34,375 nt of DNA, from assembly GCA_020025545.1 (NCBI GenBank), contig JAHHRX010000020.1:1-34375 (forward strand), written 5' to 3'. This DNA comes from Oscillospiraceae bacterium (lineage in GTDB: Bacteria > Bacillota > Clostridia > Oscillospirales > Oscillospiraceae). The translations under genes were made by a program, and so were the position numbers. Below are positions 1 to 7,516 of this stretch, piece after piece (position 1 is the stretch's first letter; every line of letters begins with the position of its first letter). The notes below the pieces were generated by a model. The model searched no databases and had not been told where the DNA came from. It saw only the letters and a list, made by a program, of their open reading frames with translations.

Positions 1-14
1 CGGACAGCTTATTT

Positions 15-43
15 ATTCTAGCACATCATCTTTGATTTGTCAA
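15..43 (-). promoter_or_regulatory. Proximal leftward sigma-A promoter (P2-like)
   Basis: On the minus strand a perfect TTGACA (38-43) is followed after 17 bp by TAGAAT (15-20). It points out of the left edge of the window, so its gene is not visible. With the second promoter at 121-149 it forms a tandem pair typical of rRNA operons or other very highly expressed genes. The promoter elements are seen directly; the rRNA link is inference. Confidence 0.8.
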
Positions 44-120
44 GAACTTTTTTCATCTTTTTTCAAAGTTTTTTGTGCTCGCTGTCCTCCCGGAGAAGCC
101 GTTCATCAGACAGCTCGCAT

Positions 121-149
121 ATAATACCAAAGGATTCGACGTTTGTCAA
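121..149 (-). promoter_or_regulatory. Distal leftward sigma-A promoter (P1-like)
   Basis: On the minus strand TTGACA (144-149), a 17-bp spacer and TATTAT (121-126). It lies about 106 bp upstream of the other leftward promoter. The CBS-protein gene on the same strand ends just upstream, but both promoters match the consensus so well that they probably drive a separate transcription unit to the left. Confidence 0.75.
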
Positions 150-197
150 CACTTATTTTTGCTTTTTTTGACATTATTTTCACAGTTCAATCTATTC

Positions 198-626
198 CTA
201 CTTTTTAGATACAGAACTGCTGATATTTGCCAATGTTTCGGCAGTTTTCCGCCATTCTTCCCTTTGTTCTGAAATATCGCCCAAACTCACCATGCCGCAG
301 AGCTTTCCGCCATTGGCCACCGGCAGTCTGCGAATCTGTTCCCTGCCCATGACCTCCGCCGCTGCCGCCACTTCCATATCCGGTGTGCCCACAACCAGCC
401 GTCCGGTCATAATCTCACGCACGCTGGTTTTCTCCGGCGCTTTTTCAGATGCGATACAGCGGGTCACAATGTCCCTGTCCGTTACCATTCCGCAAATCCT
501 GCCATCTGTGCTGCAGACCGGCAATGCGCCAATGTTATAATGGGCCAGCGTTCTTGCGGCCACCGCCACGCTTTCCTCCGGAGAAATACGGATCACCGAT
601 TCACTCATAATGTCTTTTACCTTCAT
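198..626 (-). CDS. Twin CBS-domain protein
   Basis: A 142-residue cytosolic protein made almost entirely of two CBS motifs (about residues 1-58 and 66-128). Each has the usual pattern: an opening 'V.DIM' or 'V.EIMT' helix, then a '.LPV....G...GMVT/S..D' strand-turn motif. Stand-alone CBS pairs bind adenine nucleotides such as AMP, ATP or S-adenosylmethionine and often act as energy sensors or regulatory partners. The ligand here cannot be read from sequence. The start at 626 is chosen because GGAGGTG stands 5-6 bases before this ATG; an upstream in-frame start would add 14 unconserved residues. It is preceded by its own AT-rich, TATAAT-like region and by a terminator that ends the dprA-like unit, so it is probably monocistronic. 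A short Ser/Lys tail closes the protein. Confidence 0.85.
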   Translation of the reverse strand: MKVKDIMSESVIRISPEESVAVAARTLAHYNIGALPVCSTDGRICGMVTDRDIVTRCIASEKAPEKTSVREIMTGRLVVGTPDMEVAAAAEVMGREQIRRLPVANGGKLCGMVSLGDISEQREEWRKTAETLANISSSVSKK

Positions 627-684
627 AGCTTCACCTCCGAAGGGATTGTCGGCAGGATTTCGGCGCATTATACATTATATATAG

Positions 685-723
685 AAAAAACAGCTGCCTT
701 CCCATAAAGAAACAGCAGCTGTT
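685..723 (-). terminator. Rho-independent terminator of the helicase/dprA-like unit
   Basis: On the minus strand AACAGCTGC and GCAGCTGTT form a 9-bp stem around a loop of about 17 bases, followed by a run of T. It begins directly after the stop codon of the dprA-like gene. Confidence 0.8.
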
Positions 724-726
724 CTT

Positions 727-1620
727 CTATTCATCAAACAAACTAAGCGTTGGGCACTTGAGCTTTCCGAAATCGTCCAGCGCATCCATGCCGATCAGCG
801 TTGCTCCCATGCCTTCCAGCGCATAGGATGCTTCGCTGCCATCCCGGAAGCAGAACACACTGCTCCACCCATGTTGGAGATTGTGGACAGTGCCGCTCCA
901 TGTGCCGCCAGTTTCCATGGCGCATTGCGCCACGAAGGTTTTTGCCCCCAGAGCGTGTATCGCCCCATTGCGCAGAAGTGCCCGCTGCGCAGAAAAAGGC
1001 TGGTCGAAGTCTTCAAGGCTCACATATAGCATTCTCTGCCGCTCCAGCTTATCCTCCAGCTTATCCGCCACGATGCTGATAACCCTGCCGCCGTTTGCCA
1101 GACACTCCGCCTGTGCAATCCGATCCGATCCTCTGGCATTGCCGGAAATCAGTACATATCCCTGCTTTGCCGCCTGATATCCCACCATAGCCGCAAATGC
1201 ACGGTTTTCGGGTGCAACCTCCCGGCTGCCTACCAGCGAAACCGCCTGCTGCCCCAAAATAGAAGCATCCCCTTTTGTCCAAAGGACACCGGGGCTTCCA
1301 AGGCCCAGTTTCTGTCGTAATCGCGGGGGATAATTCGGGCTGACTCTGGTAATGGGAACACAGCACATTTGCTTTCCCCGAATGAGATAGCGGTGCAAAA
1401 GTTCCCCATCCGACAGCAGTCCCACAATCCTGTGGGCCATTTCGCCCCGGTACCCCAATGCCAGCAGGCAATTTTCGGAAACCTCCATATCCTGTTTGGG
1501 GGCATCCATTCGGGTCATCCGTCCCGCCAGTGTTCTCAATTGATGCAGCGTCAGCGGTTTTCGCTGAGGATTCCCCAGGGAACTGGTCAGCAGCAGGAAC
1601 CCCTCCTCCCGCCGGTTCAA
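727..1620 (-). CDS. Divergent DprA-like DNA-processing protein
   Basis: 297 residues. The central part resembles the Rossmann fold of DprA/Smf, the protein that loads RecA on incoming single-stranded DNA during transformation: a 'SLVGSRE' strand, then 'LISGNARGSDRIAQAE' where canonical DprA has 'VSGLARGID..AH'. The familiar later motifs (the RNRIIAGLS and GSLxTAxxA type) are not recognisable; the matching places read 'LLRNGAIHALG' and 'ETGGTWSG'. The N-terminal ~100 residues look like the helical region before the fold. It may therefore be a DprA paralogue with another nucleotide or DNA-binding job. Its ATG overlaps the stop of the helicase gene by 4 bases, so translation is probably coupled. 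Membership of the DprA superfamily is fairly sure; function is not. Confidence 0.7.
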   Translation of the reverse strand: MNRREEGFLLLTSSLGNPQRKPLTLHQLRTLAGRMTRMDAPKQDMEVSENCLLALGYRGEMAHRIVGLLSDGELLHRYLIRGKQMCCVPITRVSPNYPPRLRQKLGLGSPGVLWTKGDASILGQQAVSLVGSREVAPENRAFAAMVGYQAAKQGYVLISGNARGSDRIAQAECLANGGRVISIVADKLEDKLERQRMLYVSLEDFDQPFSAQRALLRNGAIHALGAKTFVAQCAMETGGTWSGTVHNLQHGWSSVFCFRDGSEASYALEGMGATLIGMDALDDFGKLKCPTLSLFDE

Positions 1621-2804
1621 CGGAAACGCCTCTTAGGCAGCTTGGGTGCCTGCACGGTCTCCTCGGTCAGGATGCCGTCTACCCCCAGAACCACAGGCTG
1701 AATGGTATATTGAGAGTATTTTGCGATTTCATCCAGCTTGGCCTTTTCCGGGAAATTACCAATAATGGAATAGGCACTTCCCTTGCGCTTGGCTCTGCCG
1801 GTTCTGCCGATGCGGTGGACATAGTATTCATTTTCCTCAGGCACATCGTAGTTGATGACACAGTCCACATCATCCACATCGATGCCCCGGGATGCCACAT
1901 CGGTTGCAATCAGAATGGGCAGCTTTCCGTCCCGATAGCGCTGCATAGTCTTTTCCCGCTGGCTCTGGCGGATGTCGCCATGGATGCACTCGCAGTCCAT
2001 CCCCGCCCGCTGAAAATCATCGCAAAGGCGCTGACACATATGCTTTGTATTGCAGAAAATCATTACCCGCTCAAATCCCTGCGTGCGGATCAGCCGCAGG
2101 GCAGTCTCTGCCTTTTCCAGAGGTGTGACACGAATGCTGAACTGGTCAATGTCCGGGCGATCCTCCTGCTTGGGCTCCACGGTGATTTCCACCTCGTCAC
2201 GCTGATACATCCAGGAGACCGTCATAACCTCCTGAGAAATGGTTGCAGAGAAAAGGCCCATATTTTTGCGGTTCTTGATTTTGTCAAGAATCTTGGTAAC
2301 ATCCTTGAAAAAGCCCATATCCAGCATGCGATCCGCCTCATCCAGCACCACCGTCTGAATACGGTCCAGACGGATATTCTTACGGTTATAGTGATCCATG
2401 AGCCGGCCGGGAGTCGCAACCACAATCTGAGGTTTCTTTTCCAGCTGCTTGATCTGACCGCCGATGCCGGCGCCGCCGTAAAGCACCGCCACCCGAATGC
2501 CCCGGTAATAGGTCAGCAATCCCCGCAGCTCATCGCCGATCTGAATTGCCAGTTCTCTGGTAGGTGCCAGAATCAGCCCCTGCACATCCTCGGATTCTGG
2601 GTTTACATGTTCAATCATCGGTATGCCAAAGGCAAAGGTCTTTCCGGTGCCGGTAGGTGCCTTGGCAATGACATCTTTCCACTCCATAAAGGGCGGGATA
2701 GCCTCTGCCTGAATGGTGGTAGGATAGCCGTAGCCCTTCTTTTCTAAAGCTCGAAGCATGGCATTTGAAAGACCAAGCTCTGCAAAAGTTATGTTTTCGT
2801 TCAT
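1617..2804 (-). CDS. DEAD-box ATP-dependent RNA helicase
   Basis: 395 residues with the full set of superfamily 2 DEAD-box motifs: Q motif near residues 7-32 with Gln32, Walker A 'APTGTGKT' (49-56), motif Ia 'PTRELA', Ib 'TPGR', II 'DEAD', III 'SAT', and in the second RecA domain 'ATDVASRGIDV' and VI 'HRIGRTGR'. Such enzymes unwind short RNA duplexes during ribosome assembly, mRNA decay and cold adaptation. The C-terminal extension after motif VI is short and ends in a basic 'PKRRFR', without a DbpA-type RNA-binding domain, so this is a minimal helicase of CshA/RhlE type. It heads a two-gene unit with the dprA-like gene and has its own promoter (2848-2876). Confidence 0.95.
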   Translation of the reverse strand: MNENITFAELGLSNAMLRALEKKGYGYPTTIQAEAIPPFMEWKDVIAKAPTGTGKTFAFGIPMIEHVNPESEDVQGLILAPTRELAIQIGDELRGLLTYYRGIRVAVLYGGAGIGGQIKQLEKKPQIVVATPGRLMDHYNRKNIRLDRIQTVVLDEADRMLDMGFFKDVTKILDKIKNRKNMGLFSATISQEVMTVSWMYQRDEVEITVEPKQEDRPDIDQFSIRVTPLEKAETALRLIRTQGFERVMIFCNTKHMCQRLCDDFQRAGMDCECIHGDIRQSQREKTMQRYRDGKLPILIATDVASRGIDVDDVDCVINYDVPEENEYYVHRIGRTGRAKRKGSAYSIIGNFPEKAKLDEIAKYSQYTIQPVVLGVDGILTEETVQAPKLPKRRFR

Positions 2805-2847
2805 GGGTGATCGTCCTTTTTCTTATATTCAATAATATATCAAGTAT

Positions 2848-2876
2848 ATTCTACCAGTTTTCTTTCCATTATGCAA
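2848..2876 (-). promoter_or_regulatory. Promoter of the DEAD-box helicase unit
   Basis: On the minus strand TTGCAT (2871-2876), a 17-bp spacer and TAGAAT (2848-2853), about 44 bases before the helicase ATG. The ribosome binding site AAGGACG precedes the start. Confidence 0.75.
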
Positions 2877-2930
2877 CGGGCAAATCCCACCTCCGGGGCG
2901 GGATATTTCCGGGAAGAATGCCGGAAACAG

Positions 2931-2959
2931 TGGACAAACGGGCAAAAATATGGTACTCT
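2931..2959 (+). promoter_or_regulatory. Promoter of the tmk-mltG operon
   Basis: TGGACA (2931-2936), a 17-bp spacer and TACTCT (2954-2959), placed 44 bases before the dTMP kinase start. A perfect 12-base palindrome TATGATATCATA overlaps the expected start of transcription and could be an operator. Confidence 0.6.
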
Positions 2960-3003
2960 ATGATATCATAGTATGGCTATGCGATAGGAGGATTCCAGAA
3001 AAA

Positions 3004-3672
3004 ATGGGTAAACTAATCGTTATTGAAGGAACAGACGGTTCCGGTAAATCTACACAGTTTCAAAAACTGACAGAACATATTGCAGCAGACAACATTGCGT
3101 TTCAGAAGCTGGTATTTCCCCAGTACTCTGAGCCCAGTTCCGCACTGATCCGGATGTATCTGGGAGGCGAGTTCGGCTCCCGCCCTTCCGATGTCAACGC
3201 CTACGCCGCATCGGCTTTTTATGCTGTTGACCGCTACGCTTCCTTTAAAAAGGTATGGGGTGAGTGGTACGATCAGGGCGGTGTGATTCTCTCCGACCGC
3301 TATACCACATCCAACGCTGTCCATCAGGCTTCCAAGGAGCCAAAGGACAAGCAGCAGGAGTTTCTCAAGTGGCTATATGAATTTGAGTACGACAAGCTGG
3401 GGCTGCCCCGTCCTGATCTGGTGATCTATCTGGATGTCCCCACTTCCTTTACGGAGAAAATGCTCCGGAGCCGGGAACAGGCCACCAATACCCATGCAGA
3501 TATTCATGAGCAGGATATGGATTATCTGGCCACCTGCCGGGAAACCGGCCGTGCGGCCGCAAAGTATTATAACTGGACCGTGATCGAATGTGTGAAGGAC
3601 GGCAAAATGCGCAGCATCGAACAGATTCATCAGGAGATCTACGACCGTGTCCGGCAATGCCTGGAGGAATAA
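3004..3672 (+). CDS. tmk: Thymidylate kinase (dTMP kinase)
   Basis: 222 residues from the ATG at 3004. The P-loop 'IEGTDGSGKST' lies at residues 6-16. The 'DRY' motif in 'VILSDRYTTSNAVHQ' is the conserved DR(Y/H) segment of thymidylate kinases that positions dTMP, and 'PDLVIYLDVP' is the core strand before the lid. The enzyme makes dTDP from dTMP for DNA synthesis in the cytosol. The start is chosen because the protein family begins right before the P-loop; AGGAGG lies about 12 bases upstream, a slightly long spacing. It is the first gene of a four-gene run with gaps of 3, 14 and 4 bases. The sequence differs somewhat from the classic 205-residue form, and a deoxynucleoside-kinase-like specificity cannot be fully excluded. 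Confidence 0.85.
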   Translation: MGKLIVIEGTDGSGKSTQFQKLTEHIAADNIAFQKLVFPQYSEPSSALIRMYLGGEFGSRPSDVNAYAASAFYAVDRYASFKKVWGEWYDQGGVILSDRYTTSNAVHQASKEPKDKQQEFLKWLYEFEYDKLGLPRPDLVIYLDVPTSFTEKMLRSREQATNTHADIHEQDMDYLATCRETGRAAAKYYNWTVIECVKDGKMRSIEQIHQEIYDRVRQCLEE

Positions 3673-3675
3673 AAT

Positions 3676-4218
3676 ATGGTATATATGCTTCTCGGCACCG
3701 GTTTTGAAGAGACCGAAGCCATCGCTCCCGTGGATCTTCTCCGCCGAGCCGAAATTCCCGTGCTTACCGTTGGCCTGAACGGAAAAACCGTATACAGCAG
3801 TCACAATATCGGCATTGAGGCCGATATTACCGTCGGAGAAATGGATCTGACAGACTTATCCATGGTGATACTTCCCGGCGGACGGCAGGGCGTAGATTCC
3901 ATCCGCAGCTGCAAGGAAGCCATGGAGGCGCTGCGCTTTGCATGGAACAACGGCAAATTCGTAGCCGCCATCTGCGCAGCTCCCACAGTGCTTGCAGATC
4001 TCGGTATCACCGACGGTAAAAACGCCACCTGCTACCCGGGATTTGAATGCGGCATGGGAAATGCCCGGATCATTGCGGATACCGCCTGCGTCCAGGATGG
4101 GAAGCTCATTACCGGCACTTCTGCCGGCTGCTCCATTCCCTTCGGTCTTAAGCTCATTGAAGTCCTGAAAGGCAAGCAGGCTGCCGATGCTGTTGCAGCG
4201 CAAATCGTAATCCACTGA
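3676..4218 (+). CDS. DJ-1/PfpI family protein
   Basis: 180 residues, a single DJ-1/ThiJ/PfpI domain of normal length. The signature parts are visible: 'GFEETEA' near residues 9-15, which supplies the conserved Glu, 'VILPGG' at 64-69, and the nucleophile elbow 'AAICAAP' with Cys100. This matches the bacterial YajL/DJ-1 branch (protein quality control, oxidative or carbonyl stress, proposed deglycase activity) rather than ThiD-like enzymes. Cytosolic, no signal peptide. It starts 3 bases after the tmk stop and shares the GGAGG at the end of that gene as its ribosome binding site, so it is co-transcribed and probably coupled. Confidence 0.9.
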   Translation: MVYMLLGTGFEETEAIAPVDLLRRAEIPVLTVGLNGKTVYSSHNIGIEADITVGEMDLTDLSMVILPGGRQGVDSIRSCKEAMEALRFAWNNGKFVAAICAAPTVLADLGITDGKNATCYPGFECGMGNARIIADTACVQDGKLITGTSAGCSIPFGLKLIEVLKGKQAADAVAAQIVIH

Positions 4219-4232
4219 CAGGAGGTAGGTTT

Positions 4233-5714
4233 ATGGACGATAAAAAAAGGAACAATCAGCCGGAAGATACCAGCTGGCTGGACGAAATACTGCAATCCTC
4301 CGATATCGGTGAGGAAATCACGGCCAATGAGCAGGCCATGGATGCCAACGGTCTGCGTGACATCGGGGACATGGAGCTGGAAAAGATCATGCAGGATGTC
4401 ATCAGTGACGACTGGGATCTGGCTGATATTATTGAAGAGGCTCCTCCCATTCCCATTCACGATAATGAATACGGCGATCTGTCCGGTGAGGAAGGGAATC
4501 TTGTTTTCCCCTCTGACCCTGACGAAAATGCTTCCGGTGAAGCAGCAGACGAGGAAGAATATATGGATACAAAGCGGAAGGTACGGCCTAAGCGCAAGGA
4601 TGGCTACGGTCTTTGGGGACTGCCCCATATTGCCTCCACGATTATCGGACTGGCTCTGATTTTATTTGTAGGTCTCAATCTGGGACGGCTCGTTTGGGTC
4701 TGTGCTACGGATGTTCTGGCTTTTGGCCGGGAGGATCAGGTCGTGTATGTGACCGTTAGCGAATCCGATGATCTGGATTCCATTGCACAGAAGCTTTATG
4801 ATACCGGTCTGATTCGTTACAAGCAGCTCTTTAAGCTCTATGGTCAGCTGTCAAATGCTGAAAAGAAGGTCAGCCCCGGCACCTATAAGCTCAATACTCT
4901 CTTTGACTACCATGCGTTGGTAAGCGGTATGAATACCAACTCCTCCTACCGGGAAACCGTTACGGTAGCAATTCCCGAGGGCTTCAGCTGTGCGCAGATT
5001 TTTAAGCTTTTGGAGGAAAAGGGCGTCTGCACCGCTTCCGCGCTGGAGGAGTACGCCGCAAATAACGACTTTAACGACTACTGGTTCCTGAAAGATATTC
5101 AGCGTGGCAACAAGTATGCGCTGGAAGGTTTCCTCTTCCCGGACACCTACGAGTTCTACACCAATGATACCCCCAAGCGTGTGTTCATCAAGTTCCTCAA
5201 TCGTTTTTCCAATGTTTTCACCGACGAAATGCAGTCCTATATCGAAAAGATCAACAAGGAGCTCACCGCCAAGATGAAGAAAAACGGCTGCAGCAGTGAA
5301 TACATTGAAAGCCACCAGATGACAGTCTATAAGGTCATCACCGTGGCCTCCATGATTGAAAGGGAAAGCGCCAACAGCGGTGAAAACTACAGCATCGCAT
5401 CCGTTATCTACAACCGTCTGACAAATCCCGACTATCCCTACCTCAACATCGATGCCACCATCATCTATGCTTTGGGCGGCAAGACGGAACTGACAGAAGC
5501 AGACCTGCAAGTTGACAGCCCCTATAACACTTATAAGTATAAGGGACTGCCTCCCGGAGCCATTTCCAACCCCGGTCTGCTGAGTATTCAAGCCGCCCTC
5601 TCCCCCGCAAAAACAGATTTCTACTACTATGCACTGGATCCTGCAAAGACCGAGCATCATTTCTCCAAAACGCTCAAGGAACATCAGGCGTTCCTTGACA
5701 GTCTCAAAGGGTGA
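4233..5714 (+). CDS. mltG: Endolytic murein transglycosylase MltG with long cytoplasmic tail
   Basis: 493 residues, longer than the usual 340-380. Residues 1-113 are strongly acidic and predicted disordered or helical; a basic patch (about 114-122) comes before one membrane segment (about 128-158). The rest is the extracytoplasmic YceG/MltG domain, including a LysM-like subdomain and the catalytic region 'ASMIERESAN' with Glu376, followed by 'VIYNRL' and 'IDATIIYALGG'. MltG cuts nascent glycan strands at the membrane and so sets their length, working beside the elongation and division synthases. The basic patch fits a cytosolic N-terminus. The added acidic tail may be a docking site for division or elongation proteins (inference). 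Third gene of the tmk operon. Confidence 0.93.
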   Translation: MDDKKRNNQPEDTSWLDEILQSSDIGEEITANEQAMDANGLRDIGDMELEKIMQDVISDDWDLADIIEEAPPIPIHDNEYGDLSGEEGNLVFPSDPDENASGEAADEEEYMDTKRKVRPKRKDGYGLWGLPHIASTIIGLALILFVGLNLGRLVWVCATDVLAFGREDQVVYVTVSESDDLDSIAQKLYDTGLIRYKQLFKLYGQLSNAEKKVSPGTYKLNTLFDYHALVSGMNTNSSYRETVTVAIPEGFSCAQIFKLLEEKGVCTASALEEYAANNDFNDYWFLKDIQRGNKYALEGFLFPDTYEFYTNDTPKRVFIKFLNRFSNVFTDEMQSYIEKINKELTAKMKKNGCSSEYIESHQMTVYKVITVASMIERESANSGENYSIASVIYNRLTNPDYPYLNIDATIIYALGGKTELTEADLQVDSPYNTYKYKGLPPGAISNPGLLSIQAALSPAKTDFYYYALDPAKTEHHFSKTLKEHQAFLDSLKG

Positions 5715-5718
5715 ACCT

Positions 5719-6936
5719 ATGGCTAAATTAGAACTGCTCAGCCCTGCCGGAGATATGGAACGACTGAAAATGTCCGTTCTCTACGGCGCAGATGCCGTTT
5801 ATCTGGCAGGCACCGCCTTTGGTATGCGCTCCTTCGCCGGGAATTTTTCCCCGGAGGAGCTGCCTGAGGCTGTGGCCTATGCCCATGAACATGGGGTAAA
5901 GGTCCATGTAACCGTCAATACCATGCCCCGCAATGACGAGGTGTGTGATCTCCCCGCTTACCTTGCCCAGCTGGACGATGCCGGTGTGGACGCTCTGATC
6001 CTTGCAGATCTGGGTGCCTTCACTCTGGCAGGCAAATATGCCCCCCATTGCCAGCGGCACATTTCCACTCAGCAGTCCATCGCCAACTATGAATGTGCTC
6101 AGGCGTGGTTCGATCTGGGTGCCCAGCGAGTGGTTTTGGCCCGGGAGCTGGGACTGGAGGAGATCCGGCAGATCCGGCAAAAAACCGATCCCAAGCTGGA
6201 AATCGAAACCTTCGGTCACGGTGCTATGTGCGTCAGCTATTCCGGCAGATGCCTCCTCAGCAACTATATGACCGGACGGGATTCCAACCGCGGTGCCTGT
6301 GCCCAGCCCTGCCGCTACCAGTATGCTCTGATGGAGGAAAAGCGCCCCGGGGAATACTTCCCCGTCTTTGAGGACGAAAAGGGCACCTACATTATGAACT
6401 CCCGGGATATGTGCATGATCGATCATCTGGACGATCTCATGGATGCCGGTGTTGACTGCATCAAGATTGAAGGCCGCGCAAAATCTGCCTATTATGCCGC
6501 CATTGTCACCGGCGCATACCGTCATTGCATCGATGCTGTAGCCGCAGGGGAGCCTGTCGATCCCGTCTGGCGTGACGAGGTAGATCATGTCTCCCATCGT
6601 ATTTACTCCACCGGCTTCTATTACGGCCAGCCGGGACAATATACCGAGCATTCCCGGTACATCCGCCAGTGGCAGATCTGCGCTGTCGTGGAGAACTGCG
6701 ATGCCAACGGTATGGCGCTTTGCAGTCTGCGCAATAAGTTTGCACAGGGCGATACTCTGGAGCTGGTAGGGCCGGATATGCGCCCCTTCTCCATTACCGT
6801 GGGCGGTATGCAGGACCTTGAAGGTCAGGCTTTAACAGAGCCTCGCACCCCGCAAATGAAATTCACCCTGCCACTTCCCAAGCAGGTTCCGCCCCTTTCC
6901 ATTCTTCGCAGAAGTGTGGATCTGTCTGCAAAATAA
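5719..6936 (+). CDS. U32 peptidase-family protein (TrhP/RlhA type)
   Basis: 405 residues. The N-terminal TIM-barrel-like domain begins 'LLSPAGDMERL' and 'GADAVYLAG'. The U32 signature lies around residues 165-200: 'ETFGHGAMCVSYSGRC' followed by 'RGACAQPC'. The four cysteines match the probable iron-sulphur cluster ligands of this family. Despite the 'peptidase' name, characterised members (TrhP/YrrN-YrrO, RlhA) take part in prephenate-dependent hydroxylation of tRNA U34 or 23S rRNA. The location right behind mltG fits the tRNA-modifying branch seen in Firmicutes. The start at 5719 is chosen because AAGGGTGA stands 5 bases before it and the conserved fold begins at once; an upstream in-frame ATG lies deep inside mltG. 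Last gene of the operon; a strong terminator follows. Confidence 0.9.
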   Translation: MAKLELLSPAGDMERLKMSVLYGADAVYLAGTAFGMRSFAGNFSPEELPEAVAYAHEHGVKVHVTVNTMPRNDEVCDLPAYLAQLDDAGVDALILADLGAFTLAGKYAPHCQRHISTQQSIANYECAQAWFDLGAQRVVLARELGLEEIRQIRQKTDPKLEIETFGHGAMCVSYSGRCLLSNYMTGRDSNRGACAQPCRYQYALMEEKRPGEYFPVFEDEKGTYIMNSRDMCMIDHLDDLMDAGVDCIKIEGRAKSAYYAAIVTGAYRHCIDAVAAGEPVDPVWRDEVDHVSHRIYSTGFYYGQPGQYTEHSRYIRQWQICAVVENCDANGMALCSLRNKFAQGDTLELVGPDMRPFSITVGGMQDLEGQALTEPRTPQMKFTLPLPKQVPPLSILRRSVDLSAK

Positions 6937-6942
6937 GATTTT

Positions 6943-6977
6943 CACGCCGGAGCGTTTTCTCCGGCGTGTTCTTATTT
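6943..6977 (+). terminator. Terminator of the tmk-U32 operon
   Basis: CACGCCGGAG and CTCCGGCGTG form a perfect 10-bp GC-rich stem with a 6-base loop, followed by TTCTTATTT. It starts 6 bases after the stop codon. Confidence 0.9.
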
Positions 6978-6998
6978 GATAAAAAGGAAAATACCCCC

Positions 6999-7027
6999 TT
7001 TACAAACAGTGCAATCCTTGCTATAAT
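6999..7027 (+). promoter_or_regulatory. Promoter of tRNA-Arg
   Basis: TTTACA (6999-7004), a 17-bp spacer and a perfect TATAAT (7022-7027), ending 20 bases before the mature tRNA. Confidence 0.85.
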
Positions 7028-7047
7028 AGTTTGGCTGTAGAGCAAAT

Positions 7048-7123
7048 GCGCCGGTGGCTCAATGGATAGAGCATCGGATTCCGGTTCCGAGGGTTGGGGG
7101 TTCGAGTCCCTTCCGGCGTACCA
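7048..7123 (+). tRNA. tRNA-Arg(CCG)
   Basis: A 76-base cloverleaf. The acceptor stem is GCGCCGG paired with CCGGCGT, the D-arm is GCTC/GAGC, the anticodon stem TCGGA/TCCGA closes the loop TTCCGGT with anticodon CCG (reads CGG, arginine), and the T-arm carries TTCGAGT. The CCA end is encoded. There are two G-T pairs at the base of the T stem and a G-T closing pair in the acceptor stem, all tolerable. It is a single-gene unit with its own promoter and terminator. Confidence 0.95.
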
Positions 7124-7127
7124 AAGC

Positions 7128-7183
7128 AAAATAATCCGAATCTGTTCTTCCCTGCGGGAGATGGGTTCGGATTATTTTATTTA
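7128..7183 (+). terminator. Terminator of tRNA-Arg
   Basis: AAAATAATCCGAA pairs with TTCGGATTATTTT over 13 bp around a 25-base loop, followed by ATTTAT. It begins 5 bases after the tRNA CCA end. Confidence 0.85.
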
Positions 7184-7372
7184 TCTAAGATTTGAAAAGC
7201 CCACCGCCAAGCCTGATATAGCCTGCTGTCTTCTTTTATACAGGCAGGAAAGAGGCTTCGCAAAACAGCCCCGGTTTTCATGGTTTTGAGAGAAAGAGCT
7301 TTGACCTTCCTTTGCGTGAACAAGAGCGCAAACGGACGGAAACCGTCATACAAAACGCGCCGGATGCGATCC
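7184..7372. other. Gene-less stretch ending in a terminator
   Basis: No convincing coding region is visible. A 65-codon minus-strand frame covers it but has no ribosome binding site and no recognisable motif. Because a strong plus-strand terminator follows immediately (7373-7407) with no gene in front of it, the stretch may hold a short non-coding RNA or the tail of a lost gene. Confidence 0.4.
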
Positions 7373-7407
7373 AAAGCGGATACCTCATTGGGGGTATCCG
7401 CTTTTTG
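7373..7407 (+). terminator. Orphan rho-independent terminator
   Basis: AAAGCGGATACC pairs perfectly with GGTATCCGCTTT (12 bp, 8-base loop), with TTG after the final T run. No protein gene lies between it and the tRNA terminator upstream. Confidence 0.8.
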
Positions 7408-7437
7408 TTGTCATTTTCGGGATTTATCGGTTTTCGG

Positions 7438-7466
7438 TTGTCTTTTTTCACTGTCTGTGATATAAT
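7438..7466 (+). promoter_or_regulatory. Promoter of the DivIVA-like gene
   Basis: TTGTCT (7438-7443), a 17-bp spacer and a perfect TATAAT (7461-7466). The spacer includes TGTGA just before the -10 element. Confidence 0.8.
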
Positions 7467-7516
7467 TCATGAAAATAGAGCATATTTATGACTGATCCGG
7501 CAAGGGAGGATTCATT

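Noticed and set aside
1458..2747. A 429-codon plus-strand open frame opposite the helicase and dprA-like genes.
   Set aside because: It is fully antisense to a helicase with every DEAD-box motif, has no ribosome binding site and no protein-like motif; it is a by-product of codon bias.
7177..7374. A 65-codon minus-strand frame between the tRNA terminator and the DivIVA promoter.
   Set aside because: It begins inside a plus-strand terminator stem, has no ribosome binding site and no known motif.
7048..7410. tRNA-Arg as an integration site with an attL/attR pair.
   Set aside because: No second copy of the tRNA 3' end and no integrase gene are visible in the window.
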